Shown here one piece after another: positions 17,950 through 26,178 of a DNA stretch of 64,000 nucleotides. A program made the position numbers and the translations under genes. Under the pieces are notes generated by a model that was given only the letters and a program-made list of their open reading frames with translations, searched no databases and was not told the origin of the DNA. Numbering within the stretch: the stretch's first letter is position 1; each line of letters begins with the position of its first letter. Source of the stretch: CAYOWQ01 sp964407695 (GTDB lineage: Bacteria > Planctomycetota > Phycisphaerae > Phycisphaerales > SM1A02); assembly GCA_964407695.1 (NCBI GenBank), contig CAYOWQ010000011.1, positions 1 through 64,000 on the forward strand, in the 5' to 3' direction.

Positions 17950-18563
17950 CCCGGCAACCGTTGCAGGGATTCTCGATGGTGCAATTGCTTTGTGCCCTGC
18001 TGTCGATGCTCCTGGCGGCGGGGTGCATTACAGACAAGGTCACGACCGATGGCCCGGGGCCGATGCCGCCCAAGCCCAAGCCAGCGCCGACGCCGCCCCC
18101 CGGCGCCAAGGCCACAACCCTGGCATTGATGATGGGCCCCAAACCCCTGGATACCAACGGCAACGGTTACCCCGATCAGATACAACTTGAAGCGTTTCTG
18201 TTCTGTGAGCCTCATCCGACCCCGGTGATCGAGGCGGGGGGGTTCGTGTTTCGACTCTTTGCCGGGCGTGAGGCCGCCAATCCCGCTGCCAGTCCGCTCA
18301 TTTCCTGGCGGATTGAGGGCGAGGACCTGGCGAAGTCGGCCGCGGTATCGTCCTTGGTAGGCCCGTGCTGGCGCATCCAACTGATGCTTCCTCTCGAGCT
18401 TGAGTATCGGGTTCCTGTCACCTGTGACCTTGTGGCGGAGTTCGAACCCGTTGATGGACGCCCGGCGATTAGGGCGTCGGGGGTTCGGACGATTCAGTTT
18501 CAGCCGTGGGGTCCGCGATCGGAATCTTCGACAGCCTCGGTCTCGCCAATCGGCGGGCCATGA
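17946..18563 (+). CDS. Small lipoprotein, candidate secretin pilotin
   Basis: Predicted lipoprotein of 205 residues, not matched to a named family. The GTG start at 17946 overlaps the secretin stop (GTGA); an alternative ATG is at 17976. The signal sequence ends in the lipobox LLAAGC (Cys27), followed by a Pro/Lys linker (PPKPKPAPTPPPG). A calcium-loop-like DTNGNGYPDQ and a beta-rich domain follow. Tight coupling to the secretin suggests a role in its outer-membrane targeting or assembly, as pilotins do elsewhere; that is inference from position only. Its last 95 bases overlap the 3' end of the convergent kinase gene, so the C-terminal tail is constrained by both frames. Confidence 0.75.
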   Translation: MTRQPLQGFSMVQLLCALLSMLLAAGCITDKVTTDGPGPMPPKPKPAPTPPPGAKATTLALMMGPKPLDTNGNGYPDQIQLEAFLFCEPHPTPVIEAGGFVFRLFAGREAANPAASPLISWRIEGEDLAKSAAVSSLVGPCWRIQLMLPLELEYRVPVTCDLVAEFEPVDGRPAIRASGVRTIQFQPWGPRSESSTASVSPIGGP

Positions 18564-21500
18564 CGCGATCGGCGGCCCCTTTGACTTCCCAGAGCCTGAC
18601 GGTGGCATCAAATGACCCGGAAGCGAGCGTCGATCCGTCGGGGCTCCATTCAAGTGCCGTAATGGAATAAACGTGTCCGCGAAGCGAGAGGACTTCATCG
18701 TCGAGATCCGTATCCCAGAGGTGAATCACGCCGTCAACGCCCCCGGAGGCAAGCCGCTGCCCGTCGGGTGAGTATGTCAGGCTAAGGACGGCGGTCCTGC
18801 ACTCCATTCGCTTGCCGACAAGGTCGCATTGCTCGGTATCGAATCGGAGGATCTCTCCGCCTCCAAAGCCGACCGCGATCTGGCGACTGTCCGGCGAAAG
18901 TGTTGCCGTCGTTGGAGACGGAACTCGAATGCTCCGATCCCAGATCGATTCGCCGGTGTGGAGGTCATAGCACTGCACTCGGCTCGACCCGCGAACGATG
19001 ATGACCCTTCGGCCATCACTTGTTGGCATTGCTGAGATGACCTTGTCAGCATGATCGGAAAAGGACCGCACAATCGAGAGGTCGGAAGTGTTCAGGATGT
19101 GAACGTCGCCGTCATACGAGGCGCTGATGATGTGGCGACTATCCGGTGTGAAGGCGAGATCGGTGACCGAGTTTGAGTGTCGAGTCTCCGAGAGGCGAAG
19201 GTTCAGAGTGGAGCTTTCGCGGAGACAGATCCCACCATGACCATCGGTCGTCACAATCGTGAGGCCGTCAGGAGAGGTCGCGAGGGGCTGACGATTCTCA
19301 GTCGCGCCGGGTTGGGATGCAACCTCGAACCCGCTGTCGACGTCCCATGCTCGAACGGTGCCGTCCGCCGCCGCGGTGAAGAATCGACGGCCGTCCCACG
19401 AGAAGGAGCCTCCAGCGACGGCGGATCGATGGCCGCGAAGGAGCCCAAGCGATTCAGCCTGTTGCAGGTCCCAGAGCCTGACAGCGCCGTCAAGGCATGT
19501 CGTCACGAACTGCGTACTGATGGGCGAGAAGGCGACGCTCAACGCATCCTTGGAATGCCCGTGAAGAACGCCAAGAGGGCGGCCGTTGGAAGCATCCCAG
19601 AATCGAACCGTCGTGTCCTGGCCACCGGAGACGATGATTCTGTCGTCCGGCGCGAACGCAGCGAATCGGACAGCGCCGTCGTGGGCACGAATGCTGAGTC
19701 GTTGTTCAAGCGTTTCCGAGTTCCACAGCGTGATGTCGCCCGCCTCCCAGGCGCTGACAAGCAGGCTGCCGTCGACGGAACGTCGCAGGTCGCGAATGCG
19801 GGAGGTTCCGCGCGGCGTCCTTGCGCGAAGCGAGCCATCCTGGTAGTTCCATTGTGCGATTCCGTAGTCGCCGGCGGTGAACAGTGTGAGGCCGTCCATT
19901 GAGAAGACCATGGATGTGATCTCCCGTTCATGGGCTTGCCATCGACGAAGCCTTTCGCCACTCGAGACGTCGATCACTTCGACCACCCCGGTCCGGAGTC
20001 CACAAACCGCGGTGTGTTGATCCGGACTGATCTCGATGGAACACAGCGTTCCATCGAATCCTCCGACAGACCTGTGCAACGTCTTCAGGTCGGCAGACCA
20101 GATCTTGAGATCCCCTTCCTGGTCATCGGATGCCGTCATGGCAATGCCGCCCGACGGACTGATCTTGAGAAATGGAACTCGCGCCTGATGACCGGTCGCC
20201 ATGTACTGAACGAGCAGTGATTCGGGATTGAGAACCTTGATGGTGCGATCCCAGAAACTCACTGCAACCGATTCGCCGCCGGGGAGAAACGCACATGCGT
20301 ACGAGGAGCCGCCGCGAAAAGCGACCTTTCGAATCGAATCATCAAGCCTTGAGTAGAGATAGGCCCATTCCCACTGGTTCCTTGCTTCAGGAGGAATCTG
20401 CATGAGCCGGCGTCGGGCGGATTCGACGTCATGGGCGTGCAAGCCGACATCCGCGGCCGCAATGTTTGCCAGATACGCCTGCCAGATGGCCTCGGCCGCC
20501 CGGCGATCGGCTTCGACTCGGCGATCATCGGCAAGCCGGCGCTGTTCAGCCTCATTGTCGCGAGCCCGCTGGGCATCACGTTTCGCGCGAGCCTCACTCA
20601 GGCCATAGAGGGCGCTGACGACGGTCGCACTGACCAGGCAGAGCCCGACGATCGCCGCAGCGCCAACCAGCGCTCGATTTCTCTTGGCGAATTTGCGGAA
20701 CTGATACATCGCGCTGGGAGGACGTGCAACGATGGGCTGGTCGTCGAGGTATCGCTGAAGATCAAGTGCCAATTCAGAGGCGCTCGCGTACCGGCGTCGC
20801 GGTTCCTTCTCCAGGGCCTTGGCGACAATGGTGTCGAGGTCTCCGCGAAACAATCGATTCATCGATGACAGTCTCGTATGCTCGCGCTGGCTCACGATCT
20901 GAACGACCTCGGGAAGCGTCTTTCCATGAAGATCGTGTGGAAGGCGTCCTGTCAGCAGCTCGTAGAGGATGACACCAAGGCTGTACACATCGGAGCGAGT
21001 CGAGACCAGCGACGGATCCCCGGCGATCTGTTCGGGGCTCATATAGGGAACCGTGCCGACAATGGCACCAATATCCGTCTGCAGGGTTGCGCGAATCGAT
21101 TCAACGTCTGCCGATCGGGCCACACCGAAGTCAAGGATCTTCGGCTGATCATGCTCGTCCATGATGATGTTTCCCGGCTTCAGATCACGATGGATCACGC
21201 CGTTGTGATGGGCATACTGGACGGCCTGGCACACTTTGAGCATCAGCCTGAGGCGAGATCGCACATCGAGCCGATGGGACTCGCAATGCTCGATCATCGG
21301 TCGTCCGCGGACGTATTCCATGGCGAAATACGGCTGCACATGACCGGAGGGATCGGCACCCGGGGCCGCGCCGGCGTCATAGATTCGCGCGATTCCCGGA
21401 TGCTGGAGTCGCCCCAGCACTTCGGTCTCGAACTCGAACCGCCGTAACAGGTCACGGCTGATCACTCCGGCACGAATCACTTTCAAGGCCACGAAGCGGC

Positions 21501-21693
21501 GGGGCCGCTCCTGCTGGGCCAGATAGACGACGCCCATGCCTCCCTCGCCGAGCACTCCGAGGATCTGGTATTCGCCGATCCGATCCACCGTCGCCTTGGT
21601 GGTGGACAGCGTCGGCCATGACTCCAGCGTCGGCGATGGCCGGCTTCCCTCTGAGCGGGCCGGATGATCCTCGTGCTCGTGTTCGTCAATCAT
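18469..21693 (-). CDS. Membrane Ser/Thr protein kinase with 14 WD40 repeats
   Basis: Hanks-type (PknB-like) kinase of 1,074 residues. The kinase domain (about 42-320) has glycine loop GEGGMGVVY (49-57), catalytic Lys71 in VALKVIR, HRD (168-170) in VIHRDLKPGN, DFG (188-190) and MSPEQ; all key residues are present, so it should be active. A transmembrane helix (341-363) and a charged coiled coil (365-405) follow. About 14 WD40 repeats then run from 450 to 1040, enough for two seven-bladed propellers facing the periplasm. The ATG at 21693 (MIDEHEHEDH) follows GGAGATG; a reading from 21897 adds low-quality sequence over the neighbour's end. The 3' end overlaps the convergent lipoprotein gene by 95 bases. 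The last blade is complete before the overlap. Confidence 0.95.
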   Translation of the reverse strand: MIDEHEHEDHPARSEGSRPSPTLESWPTLSTTKATVDRIGEYQILGVLGEGGMGVVYLAQQERPRRFVALKVIRAGVISRDLLRRFEFETEVLGRLQHPGIARIYDAGAAPGADPSGHVQPYFAMEYVRGRPMIEHCESHRLDVRSRLRLMLKVCQAVQYAHHNGVIHRDLKPGNIIMDEHDQPKILDFGVARSADVESIRATLQTDIGAIVGTVPYMSPEQIAGDPSLVSTRSDVYSLGVILYELLTGRLPHDLHGKTLPEVVQIVSQREHTRLSSMNRLFRGDLDTIVAKALEKEPRRRYASASELALDLQRYLDDQPIVARPPSAMYQFRKFAKRNRALVGAAAIVGLCLVSATVVSALYGLSEARAKRDAQRARDNEAEQRRLADDRRVEADRRAAEAIWQAYLANIAAADVGLHAHDVESARRRLMQIPPEARNQWEWAYLYSRLDDSIRKVAFRGGSSYACAFLPGGESVAVSFWDRTIKVLNPESLLVQYMATGHQARVPFLKISPSGGIAMTASDDQEGDLKIWSADLKTLHRSVGGFDGTLCSIEISPDQHTAVCGLRTGVVEVIDVSSGERLRRWQAHEREITSMVFSMDGLTLFTAGDYGIAQWNYQDGSLRARTPRGTSRIRDLRRSVDGSLLVSAWEAGDITLWNSETLEQRLSIRAHDGAVRFAAFAPDDRIIVSGGQDTTVRFWDASNGRPLGVLHGHSKDALSVAFSPISTQFVTTCLDGAVRLWDLQQAESLGLLRGHRSAVAGGSFSWDGRRFFTAAADGTVRAWDVDSGFEVASQPGATENRQPLATSPDGLTIVTTDGHGGICLRESSTLNLRLSETRHSNSVTDLAFTPDSRHIISASYDGDVHILNTSDLSIVRSFSDHADKVISAMPTSDGRRVIIVRGSSRVQCYDLHTGESIWDRSIRVPSPTTATLSPDSRQIAVGFGGGEILRFDTEQCDLVGKRMECRTAVLSLTYSPDGQRLASGGVDGVIHLWDTDLDDEVLSLRGHVYSITALEWSPDGSTLASGSFDATVRLWEVKGAADRVMARRLARPRLSKIPIADPTAETESSEPPTP

Positions 21694-21761
21694 GGGCAAC
21701 ACATCTCCGAATCGGAGAAACGGTCCGGAGTGCGTGCATTCTAGAGCGTGACCGGCGTTGC

Positions 21762-22580
21762 CTAGGGTAAATTCGCGGCCGGTTCGGTACTCCAGGGAGA
21801 TTCTCCACGCAGTCGTCGAGCGATATCGGCGACTATTCTCGGGTCTTCCGACGCACCCATGTGGGCGCCTAGTGATGGGCCATGAGCGACCCACCACGAT
21901 CTTTCGCCCGGCGGGGCACAGAGTGTCTCGCCGACCAGCGGATCATTGAGTCGCGAGTAGGCGATCAACTCGAACGAATCTGTTGACCGCGCGGCATTGA
22001 GTCGAGCGAGGAATTCTGATTCCATCCGCATGTCTACCTGTCTCTGATCGTCCGTGGGTAGCACCGCCAGGCGCGCGCCTTGGTGCGGTGTGCAGATGGT
22101 GTAGATGTGCTCTGCAGCAAGGGGCCGAAAGGTGGACGAGCCCTCGGCCGTACATGCATACCGGGCGACGATGCCGCCCATTGAAATCCCGATGAGGTCG
22201 ATTGACACATCACGGCTTCCAAATCGGGACTCTGCGGTTTCTGCCAGCCGATTCCTGCAATCATCGAAGCTGCCAAGTCCGAAAAAAGCGACGGACTGCA
22301 CGAGTTCGGGTGTGGAGGTGAGTCGCCTCAGCCTGTCGGCCAATGCGCTGGCGACCCAGCCGGGGTCGCCAAAGCCGCCGGCGACAATGACCGGGCGGGC
22401 AAGCGGGGTTGGATCACGCTCCATCCGTTCAATATCTTCCCGAGCCTGCCAGAGAGTCACTGGAAATGAGGGATTCGAGGGAGAATCCGTGGCACACCCG
22501 CACAGGGCGGCTATGAAGACTGTCAGAAGCGTTAATTTGGGCGTCCCCAAGCGCGAGAGTCGATAGAGAAACTGCGGCAT
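21762..22580 (-). CDS. Alpha/beta-hydrolase lipoprotein (lipase/esterase-like)
   Basis: Predicted membrane-anchored hydrolase of 272 residues. The signal sequence ends in the lipobox LCGC (Cys29). An alpha/beta-hydrolase core follows: VIVAGGFGDPGW is the oxyanion-side strand-loop, and GISMGG (131-136) holds the nucleophile Ser133 in the GxSxG motif. A CTPHQGARLA segment is typical of the PGAP1/lipase group. The ATG at 22580 is preferred because GGAGCC precedes it by a good distance; an ATG five codons upstream (22595) is possible. The gene diverges from the ECF sigma gene over about 90 bases and is followed by the kinase gene on the same strand. Substrate unknown. Confidence 0.8.
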   Translation of the reverse strand: MPQFLYRLSRLGTPKLTLLTVFIAALCGCATDSPSNPSFPVTLWQAREDIERMERDPTPLARPVIVAGGFGDPGWVASALADRLRRLTSTPELVQSVAFFGLGSFDDCRNRLAETAESRFGSRDVSIDLIGISMGGIVARYACTAEGSSTFRPLAAEHIYTICTPHQGARLAVLPTDDQRQVDMRMESEFLARLNAARSTDSFELIAYSRLNDPLVGETLCAPPGERSWWVAHGPSLGAHMGASEDPRIVADIARRLRGESPWSTEPAANLP

Positions 22581-22671
22581 TTTGGCTCCAGCCATGGCAA
22601 GTCAGGGTACACTGTCTTTGACGGCAACCGACGCCCCTCGAGCCGGTAGATTTACAAGCAGGTGGAATCTG

Positions 22672-23256
22672 ATGTGTCCCTCACTCGAGCGTCGATTGAT
22701 TCGCAAGGCCCAACGGGGCGATTCTGAGGCAATCGAGGCGTTGATCAAGGGGCACCAGGAGCCGCTCTATGCGTTCATGCTTCGCCTCTCAGGCCGGCCC
22801 GATCTTGCAGAGGACATCGTCCAGGAGTCCTTTGTCAGGGTCCTTCGAAATATTGATCGATTTGACAGCCGTTTTCGATTCAGCACCTGGCTGTTCACTA
22901 TTGCCAAGCGCCTGTTTGTGAACTACATGCAAAAGCACCGCCCGAGCTACGATTCAGATACGGTGGGCGGTTGCAGTTCAAGTGTGGACGCACCGGGCCG
23001 GCGGTCCGAAGACGATGAAAAGCGGACCAACGTGCGGGATGTGCTGGAGCGGGCGTTCGAGGGGTTGACCGAACAGCAGCGGGAGATCGTCATGTTGTAT
23101 CACCAGCAGAACTGGTCGATCACAGAGATCTCGCTCCACATCGGAATGCCCGAGGGAACGATCAAGAGCCATTTGCATCGCGCTCGCCGGCGAATGCGCC
23201 GGATAATCGACGGCGACTGCCAGCTTCGGCGCCAAGCCACGGAGGCGATGACATGA
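22672..23256 (+). CDS. ECF-type RNA polymerase sigma factor
   Basis: Alternative sigma factor of 194 residues. Region 2 contains YAFMLRLSGRPDLAEDIVQESFVRVL, and FRFSTWLFTIAKRLFVNYM covers the -10 melting part. After a low-complexity linker, region 4 contains LTEQQREIVMLYHQQ, WSITEISLHIGMPEGTIKSH and LHRARRRMRR, the helix-turn-helix for -35 recognition. The start at 22672 (MCPSLERRLIRK) follows AGGTGG; a longer reading adds 30 residues without a ribosome site. Its stop overlaps the start of a small membrane-protein gene (ATGA), the usual arrangement for a sigma factor and its anti-sigma partner. Confidence 0.95.
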   Translation: MCPSLERRLIRKAQRGDSEAIEALIKGHQEPLYAFMLRLSGRPDLAEDIVQESFVRVLRNIDRFDSRFRFSTWLFTIAKRLFVNYMQKHRPSYDSDTVGGCSSSVDAPGRRSEDDEKRTNVRDVLERAFEGLTEQQREIVMLYHQQNWSITEISLHIGMPEGTIKSHLHRARRRMRRIIDGDCQLRRQATEAMT

Positions 23257-23669
23257 GCCGTCGCCGAAGACACTCTATTCCGCGTACCCGGCCAAAGACC
23301 CGAATCAACCTCTCGGCATCGCCGGACGTGACCGGCTCGGTCATGAATCGCCTTGGATTCATCGCCGTCGATACCGAGACTCGACGCAATCGATTTTCAC
23401 TTATCGGAGGTCGGGTCGTCATGGGTCTGGTTGTGGCTGCGGGCCTCGGGATTGCCACGAGGATTCAGGTCGCATCAGCTGAGGCTGAACGTGCGGCCCA
23501 TGTCACCCTTCCCACCGCAATCGGTCAGGCGATGGTGGAACGCGAAGAATCCGTCCGCCATTGGATTGAGGCGTTACGTGGTCTCGCAACGCCTGACTCC
23601 GCCGCCGGCCACTCTGACACTGGGACGCCGGAGGTGACCATCGCCATGGCGCCATACTCAAGCATCTGA
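23253..23669 (+). CDS. Small single-pass membrane protein, possible anti-sigma partner
   Basis: Unrecognised 138-residue protein translated from an ATG overlapping the sigma-factor stop. A basic Arg-rich N-terminus (about 1-20) and a short cytoplasmic segment precede one transmembrane helix (about residues 55-70, VVMGLVVAAGLGIATRI). The extracytoplasmic tail is about 70 residues. No HxxxCxxC zinc anti-sigma motif is present. The operon position and topology fit an anti-sigma or sigma-regulating membrane protein, but nothing in the sequence proves it. Confidence 0.7.
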   Translation: MSRRRRHSIPRTRPKTRINLSASPDVTGSVMNRLGFIAVDTETRRNRFSLIGGRVVMGLVVAAGLGIATRIQVASAEAERAAHVTLPTAIGQAMVEREESVRHWIEALRGLATPDSAAGHSDTGTPEVTIAMAPYSSI

Positions 23670-23681
23670 GCCGTCATCGTT

Positions 23682-25274
23682 ATGCAACGCCGCATTTTCG
23701 CCATCGTGGTGCTTGCATGGGCTTCGCTGCCGGCGATCCCGGTTCAGGCCGACCCTGCGCCAACGGCACCGCCCGCCGAGGTGAAGGAACTGATCTCGGT
23801 GCTGCCGCCGGATGTCTCGGTGGTGGTGGAGGTTCGAAATGCACGCGACCTTCGACGCATCATCGGCGAGCGTCGGATCTCGACCAGTGCGGCCAAGATT
23901 CTCGGCGATGAGATTATCGCCGGGGCATGGGGTGAATTGTCAAAGCAACTCGAAACAGAATCGGGGTCGCTCTTTGACAACGTGTTCGGGCAGGAAGCAG
24001 CGCTAGGCATTCGAGATTCTGATGGTGGATCGGGGTGGATTGTTCTGACCAAGATTCCGCCGGGTGAATACCTCTCCCTGTGCGCCAAGCTGGCTCCCAA
24101 GCTTCTTTCACCAGGCACGATGAAGGTCATGGAGCAGAACATCGTCATGTCGTACCTTGGCGGCGCTCTTGTCGTGGGACCGCGGGCGGATGAACCGCTC
24201 TTCGTGGAGGTTCTGGACCGTATTCGGTCGCCGCAACAGCCGTCGCTCCTTGAGAACGAACAGGTGGCGGCGGGTTGGTCACACGACGAGGCCGATGTCC
24301 ACATCTACGCAAAGCATCGGGGGTTGTTGGGCGGCGCCTCCGTGGTCTGGGCGACGATGCAGGGCGACACGGTCAAGATCAGTCATCACGGGGTTTTTGA
24401 TGCGCCGCTGGCGATGTCGCGATCGGCGAAACGGTCTGTGGATGTTCAGATTCTTTCGAGATTCCGTGAGCATGCCCTCATGGCCATGGTTGAACCGGTT
24501 GAATCCAACGGCGATCCATTTCTTGCCGCGTTGATTCCTGAGCTTCAGATGAGTTCCGCCAATCTCGGCGAACGGTCGTTGTGGGTGATGGGTGAGCAAC
24601 CGGGTTCGGTGGCGCCAACGCCCTTCAGCGCGATGTATCCGACCTTTGCATTCGCCGTCGAAATCAACGATGCCGACATCGGGAGACGGGAGCAGGATGA
24701 CCTGGTGACCGATGCAGTGCTTGGCGTCAATGATCGCTGGGGCAAGGTGGGCAGATTCATGCTTGCCGTGCCTGATGAGCGGTCGTTGCTTGAAACGGGG
24801 GGCCGGCGAATTGATGTCTCGTCGCTGGTTCGAGCGTTGATCGGAGACCACGCGGTTGCAGATGCGGTGTCACTGAATTGGAAGGTTGTTGACGCCGGAA
24901 ACAGCGCGTGGCAGATCTACGCCACAAGTCCGGAGTTTCTTGATGAGGTGGCGCAGGCATTTCGCGATGCACCTCCCGGTCCGGAACTTGCGTCGCCGCG
25001 ATGGACTTCGGCCGGTTTCGCCGCAGCGCGCCGACTGGGCGAGCACGTTCAGACCTGGCGAGATCAATTGGGGGTGTTCTTCGAACCCAGCGACGTGGAG
25101 TCAGTTCGAAACTACCTCGATTCAATCCATGACGTCGCGGCGGGAATCGAACAGGTCGAATGGGCGATCAATCTTCCCGAGGCGAATCGGATGGATACGG
25201 AGATCCGGATTCAGTTGACTTCGCCGGATTCAGCGCAAGAAAAATCGCCGACGAGTGATGTCGCCGGCGAGTGA
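23682..25274 (+). CDS. Exported protein of unknown function in the sigma-factor operon
   Basis: Secreted or periplasmic protein of 530 residues, family not recognised. It has a clear signal peptide (MQRRIFAIVVLAWASLPAIPVQA) followed by EVKELISVLPPDVSVVVEVRNA. That opening resembles planctomycete exported proteins that start with a statement of the type 'LP.D....v.v.d...'; this is a weak resemblance. No catalytic motif, repeat or further membrane segment was seen. It begins 12 bases after the small membrane protein and is likely co-transcribed with the sigma factor. It could be the signal sensor or a regulon member. Its 3' end faces the Cys-rich protein gene with 40 bases between. Confidence 0.75.
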   Translation: MQRRIFAIVVLAWASLPAIPVQADPAPTAPPAEVKELISVLPPDVSVVVEVRNARDLRRIIGERRISTSAAKILGDEIIAGAWGELSKQLETESGSLFDNVFGQEAALGIRDSDGGSGWIVLTKIPPGEYLSLCAKLAPKLLSPGTMKVMEQNIVMSYLGGALVVGPRADEPLFVEVLDRIRSPQQPSLLENEQVAAGWSHDEADVHIYAKHRGLLGGASVVWATMQGDTVKISHHGVFDAPLAMSRSAKRSVDVQILSRFREHALMAMVEPVESNGDPFLAALIPELQMSSANLGERSLWVMGEQPGSVAPTPFSAMYPTFAFAVEINDADIGRREQDDLVTDAVLGVNDRWGKVGRFMLAVPDERSLLETGGRRIDVSSLVRALIGDHAVADAVSLNWKVVDAGNSAWQIYATSPEFLDEVAQAFRDAPPGPELASPRWTSAGFAAARRLGEHVQTWRDQLGVFFEPSDVESVRNYLDSIHDVAAGIEQVEWAINLPEANRMDTEIRIQLTSPDSAQEKSPTSDVAGE

Positions 25275-25314
25275 GCATCCGTGCTCCTGGATTCGGTCGG
25301 GTGCGGCCGCGAGG

Positions 25315-25779
25315 TCAGGCGGCGCGACGGAACTTCGCCGAGGTCTTCGGGAACTTGAAGGACTTGCCGGCCGACTTGGAACCGGTGTTGAACTGCTTGC
25401 CCCAATACTTCTTGCACCACGAAGTAAAGTTGGCCTGGGTGCCGCAATGATTGACGAACTGCTTCGGGGTGCAGAAGCCGTTGCAGCAGCACCAGTCAAC
25501 AAAGCACTGCCAGAGGTTGGTCTGGGCCTTCTTGCAGTTCTTGATGTTGGTCTTGCAGGGGAAGGTCGGGAAGCAGATCCACGAGCCATTGAACTTCTGC
25601 TTGCAGCAGTAGCCGGCATTGCACAGGCTGTTCATGACGGTGGTGGTGGACTTGCCGGTGCGGTTGGCGATCATTTCGATCGCGGTCCAGCAGGGCGTTC
25701 CCTTGGTGCAGAGGTTCTTGAAGGACGTGCCAAACGGCGACTTCTTGAAGCTGGTCTTGAACGGGCTCTTGGTCGGCAT
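25315..25779 (-). CDS. Small cationic Cys-rich protein, unknown family
   Basis: A protein of 154 residues with 15 cysteines and many Lys, Phe and Trp residues. The ATG at 25779 follows AGGAGA at proper spacing, so this is a real start. There is no signal peptide. Both ends are basic and cysteine-free (KSPFKTSFKKSPFGTSFK at the start, KSAGKSFKFPKTSAKFRR at the end). Between them, WTAIEMIANRTGKSTTTVMN looks like a helix-turn-helix, followed by NAGYCCKQKFNGSWICFP, which could be a wing. The second half has clustered cysteines (DWCCCNGFC, NHC, SWC). It could be a metal-binding DNA-binding protein or a disulfide-rich peptide released by lysis. It lies 172 bases downstream of the CDGSH gene on the same strand. 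Confidence 0.75.
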   Translation of the reverse strand: MPTKSPFKTSFKKSPFGTSFKNLCTKGTPCWTAIEMIANRTGKSTTTVMNSLCNAGYCCKQKFNGSWICFPTFPCKTNIKNCKKAQTNLWQCFVDWCCCNGFCTPKQFVNHCGTQANFTSWCKKYWGKQFNTGSKSAGKSFKFPKTSAKFRRAA

Positions 25780-25951
25780 GAGAATCTCCTGGATCAAAGG
25801 TGTTTCCGGCGGACCGTGCCCGCCTTGCGGCCTCGCCTCTCCCACGATGGGAGCAAGCAAGGTCTATCAACGTGAGGCAGCCGATGCCCCAAGTCCCCAA
25901 TGTCATCGGAGGTCCCCGCCAACGACTTAACTCAAAAGCCGGGAAATTTCC

Positions 25952-26173
25952 TCAAGGTTGGCCGGCACTGCCGGCCGCGTCAGCATCCGTCAGGACCTGA
26001 CCAGCCTTGTCGTAGGTGTAGATTCGCCCCGGTTGTTCGATGGCACAAGCCTTGTGGCTGCCGTCACAGAACGGAAAATTGGATGAGAGTCCGCAACGGC
26101 AGATCCAGACGGCCTTGTCCTGCGGTTCGATCTTCAGGGGTCCGGAGTGCTCCAGTTTCACAAGTCTGGCCAT
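25952..26173 (-). CDS. CDGSH-type iron-sulfur protein
   Basis: Small 73-residue Fe-S protein of the mitoNEET/CDGSH family. The motif CRCGLSSNFPFCDGSH contains the three Cys (25, 27, 36) and one His (40) that coordinate a 2Fe-2S cluster, with the conserved spacing C-x-C-x8-C-x3-H. The rest is short and beta-rich with no membrane anchor. AAGGA precedes the ATG at 26173 and lies within the upstream cyclophilin gene's end; the two genes are 5 bases apart and probably form an operon. The partner redox pathway is not evident here. Confidence 0.95.
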   Translation of the reverse strand: MARLVKLEHSGPLKIEPQDKAVWICRCGLSSNFPFCDGSHKACAIEQPGRIYTYDKAGQVLTDADAAGSAGQP

Positions 26174-26178
26174 GAATA

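Noticed and set aside
2606..18563. Calling the cluster a complete type II secretion or type IV pilus operon
   Set aside because: No ATPase, platform GspF/PilC, pilin or prepilin peptidase is present in the window, so only the PilM-to-Q-like part can be supported.
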